Positions 5,116 through 6,275 of a stretch of 6,275 nt of DNA are shown piece by piece (within the stretch, counting starts at the first letter, position 1; every line of letters begins with the position of its first letter). Below the pieces are notes generated by a model. That model was not told the origin of the DNA. It worked only from the letters and a program-made list of their open reading frames with translations, and searched no databases. A program made the position numbers and the translations under genes. Origin of the DNA: Chlorobiaceae bacterium (GTDB lineage: Bacteria; Bacteroidota; Chlorobiia; Chlorobiales; Chlorobiaceae). The stretch spans positions 1 to 6,275 of the forward strand of contig JAAXUM010000114.1 in assembly GCA_013336025.1 (NCBI GenBank). The letters are read 5' to 3'.

Positions 5116-5610
5116 TCACTTTTTGAGGAATACCCCGAGATCTTCCAGCAGGGCCTGAAGGTCTTCTTCATGCTCGACTTCGTCCTGAAGTATCTGGACA
5201 GCAAGGTTGTAGGTCACGGGATCTTTCATCCCGATCTCCTGGATGATGCTGTTATAGACATTGATGGCACACTGCTCGCCTGAAATATTCTGCTGAAGAA
5301 TTTTCTGCACGAAGGGATCATCGGGGGCGTCGTACCCGCAGTTCGACCATTTCAGCCATTCAGCCGGACTGGTGACCGGCGTTCCTCCAAGCTGAATAAT
5401 TCTTGCCGTCACCATGTCGGCATGTCGCAACTCATCGGCAGCATGCTGAAGGAGCTCGGCAATGACGGCATCTTTCATCGGCCCCTGTACAACCTTTGCG
5501 CCTATCCAGTACTGGTAATAGGCCAGCCACTCATCGGCAAACGCCTTGTTGAGCAGTTCAAGAATCCTTGGCAGATTTTCCCCTACAATTTCACGTCCTC
5601 TGGTTCCCAT
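5116..5610 (-). CDS. Ferritin-like di-iron protein of the DPSL/thioferritin type
   Basis: The 164-residue all-helical protein carries the ferroxidase ligands of the ferritin/Dps superfamily: Glu27 (ADEW), Glu60 and His63 (DELRH), Glu112 (SGEQ), and Glu144 and His147 (DEVEH). Two cysteines, Cys91 (WSNCGYD) and Cys114 (GEQCAINVY), lie beside the site. Such a pair is the mark of Dps-like DPSL proteins (thioferritins), known from Sulfolobus, Pyrococcus and Bacteroides. These form 12-subunit cages that oxidise and store iron using hydrogen peroxide. The N-terminus (MGTRGREIVG) and the WLAYYQYWIGAK segment fit this group better than classical bacterioferritin, and no haem-ligating Met is evident. 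The likely role is protection from peroxide and free iron in the cytoplasm of an anaerobe. AAGGAG (5619-5624) eight bases upstream supports the ATG. It lies 92 bases after the epimerase gene on the same strand and may be co-transcribed or have its own promoter. Confidence 0.9.
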   Translation of the reverse strand: MGTRGREIVGENLPRILELLNKAFADEWLAYYQYWIGAKVVQGPMKDAVIAELLQHAADELRHADMVTARIIQLGGTPVTSPAEWLKWSNCGYDAPDDPFVQKILQQNISGEQCAINVYNSIIQEIGMKDPVTYNLAVQILQDEVEHEEDLQALLEDLGVFLKK

Positions 5611-5618
5611 TACTCTGT

Positions 5619-5624
5619 CTCCTT
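5619..5624 (-). promoter_or_regulatory. Shine-Dalgarno of the ferritin-like gene
   Basis: AAGGAG on the minus strand lies 8 bases before the ATG at 5608-5610 and supports that start. It lies inside a six-codon reading frame (ATG at 5628-5630) whose TAA overlaps the ferritin ATG as TAATG. That frame has no ribosome binding site of its own. Confidence 0.75.
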
Positions 5625-5671
5625 TTTCATGGTTATAAAAATCGGCATCCGTATATCACGCTGTTCATTTG

Positions 5672-5691
5672 TGCCCCGGGTTTCCCGGGCA
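5672..5691. repeat. GC-rich hairpin after the epimerase gene
   Basis: CCCGGG (5675-5680) and CCCGGG (5684-5689) pair across a 3-base loop, extended by two pairs after a one-base bulge. On the minus strand it begins 11 bases after the epimerase stop, where a terminator would be, but no T-run follows. It may be a weak terminator, an mRNA-stabilising structure or a repeat. A similar CCCGGG-centred palindrome occurs in the scpA spacer (784-791). Confidence 0.45.
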
Positions 5692-5702
5692 GACCGGCTC
5701 GT

Positions 5703-6275
5703 TTATTTTTTACCGGAAACAAGGTCCGTCAGGGCATCGAAAAGCTTCGGCGTTGAGAAGGTGAATCCGTTTTTCAAAAGCTCTGCAGGAACGACACGCT
5801 GCCCCTTTACCGCATACTCCGCTCCCTCTCCCAGCAGCAGTTGCACGGCGAGTTTCGGTACAGGAAAGAGCGAGGGCCTCTGCATCACCGAGCCGAGCTC
5901 TCCGGCAAACTCTTTCATGGAAACCGGTTTTGGTCCGACGAGATTGACTGGGCCATGGTAGGCGGGGTTAAGAAGCAGTTCCCGTATTGCGTGAATCTCA
6001 TCGTCGATATGAATCCAGGAGATACACTGGTTGCCGGAACCAATGGGTCCTCCAAGAAAATAGTTGAACGGCGTCATCATTTTCTGCAACATGCCGCCCT
6101 GCGTTGTCAGCACGATGCCTGTTCTTAACAGGACAACGCGAACCCCCGGCATCTTTGCCGGATCGGCCTCTTTTTCCCAGTCGATGCAGATCTTCGCAAG
6201 AAAATCACTCCCTTCGGCTCCGCTTTCTGTGATATCGGGGGTATCACCGCAGTTTTCGAATGAGCCGTAATAGCC
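5703..6275 (-). CDS. NAD-dependent epimerase/dehydratase-like SDR protein (TIGR01777/SDR39U1 type), N-terminus cut by the window edge
   Basis: The visible 190 residues are the C-terminal two thirds of an extended short-chain dehydrogenase-like protein. The frame runs open from the window edge, so the internal Met at 6152 is not the start. Family features in order are GYYG at the edge (the active-site tyrosine region), SDFLAKICIDWEKEA, VRVVLLRTGIVLTTQGG, PFNYFLGGPIGSGNQ, ISWIHIDDEI, GPVNLVGPKPVSMKEFA, LGEGAEYAVKGQRVVP and a final GFTF motif. These are the conserved stations of TIGR01777, whose members (including E. coli YfcH) have about 300 residues. Roughly 110 residues with the Rossmann nucleotide-binding GxxGxxG are therefore outside the window. 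The substrate is not known for the family. The ferritin-like gene follows on the same strand. Confidence 0.92.
   Translation of the reverse strand, partial: GYYGSFENCGDTPDITESGAEGSDFLAKICIDWEKEADPAKMPGVRVVLLRTGIVLTTQGGMLQKMMTPFNYFLGGPIGSGNQCISWIHIDDEIHAIRELLLNPAYHGPVNLVGPKPVSMKEFAGELGSVMQRPSLFPVPKLAVQLLLGEGAEYAVKGQRVVPAELLKNGFTFSTPKLFDALTDLVSGKK

Noticed and set aside
5610..5630. Six-codon minus-strand ORF ending in TAATG at the ferritin start
   Set aside because: It has no ribosome binding site, and the ferritin Shine-Dalgarno lies inside it. It is probably a chance consequence of the AAGGAG motif following an ATG.
5422..5961. Plus-strand open frame of 179 codons
   Set aside because: It runs antisense across the ferritin gene start, the spacer and the epimerase gene end, all of which are well supported on the minus strand.

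Overview
The window reads as ordinary chromosomal DNA from an anaerobic or microaerophilic bacterium. The best guess is a green sulfur bacterium (Chlorobium/Pelodictyon type). This rests on the flavour of the proteins (ScpA, a small RRM protein, a DPSL-type ferritin, an Amt/P-II pair) and on the fact that most genes lack a clear Shine-Dalgarno. It is an inference from recognition, not a database match. No phage, transposon, CRISPR, tRNA or rRNA gene is visible.

Layout from left to right. A 3'-truncated scpA (chromosome segregation) lies on the minus strand at 1-695. A 307-base spacer follows, then a plus-strand gene for an exported four-TPR protein (1003-1572). Its stop codon overlaps, tail to tail, the stop codon of a minus-strand papain-family (C1A) cysteine peptidase (1569-2492). 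A strong symmetric terminator (2625-2659) separates that peptidase from the minus-strand amt-P-II operon (ammonium channel 3031-4362, P-II signal protein 2680-3021). A 388-base divergent spacer comes next, with an AT-rich set of inverted repeats close to amt, a GC-rich stem-rich island in the middle, and a good promoter for the plus-strand gene of a 90-residue RRM RNA-binding protein (4751-5023). A second two-way terminator (5047-5087) separates that gene from a minus-strand ferritin-like protein (5116-5610). Upstream of the ferritin gene, on the same strand, lies the 3' part of an SDR-family epimerase gene of the TIGR01777/SDR39U1 type (5703-6275), cut by the window edge.

Working together: the only clear functional unit is amt-P-II, in which the P-II trimer is expected to plug the ammonium channel when nitrogen is plentiful. 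This P-II lacks the tyrosine that is uridylylated in enteric P-II proteins but keeps the arginine that enters the Amt pore, so its control probably relies on ligands (ATP/ADP/2-oxoglutarate) alone. The ferritin-like protein carries both the di-iron ligands and the cysteine pair typical of DPSL/thioferritin proteins, which points to peroxide and iron protection. The other genes look like independent units. No new multi-gene system could be supported. The most unexplained stretch is the structured amt/RRM spacer.
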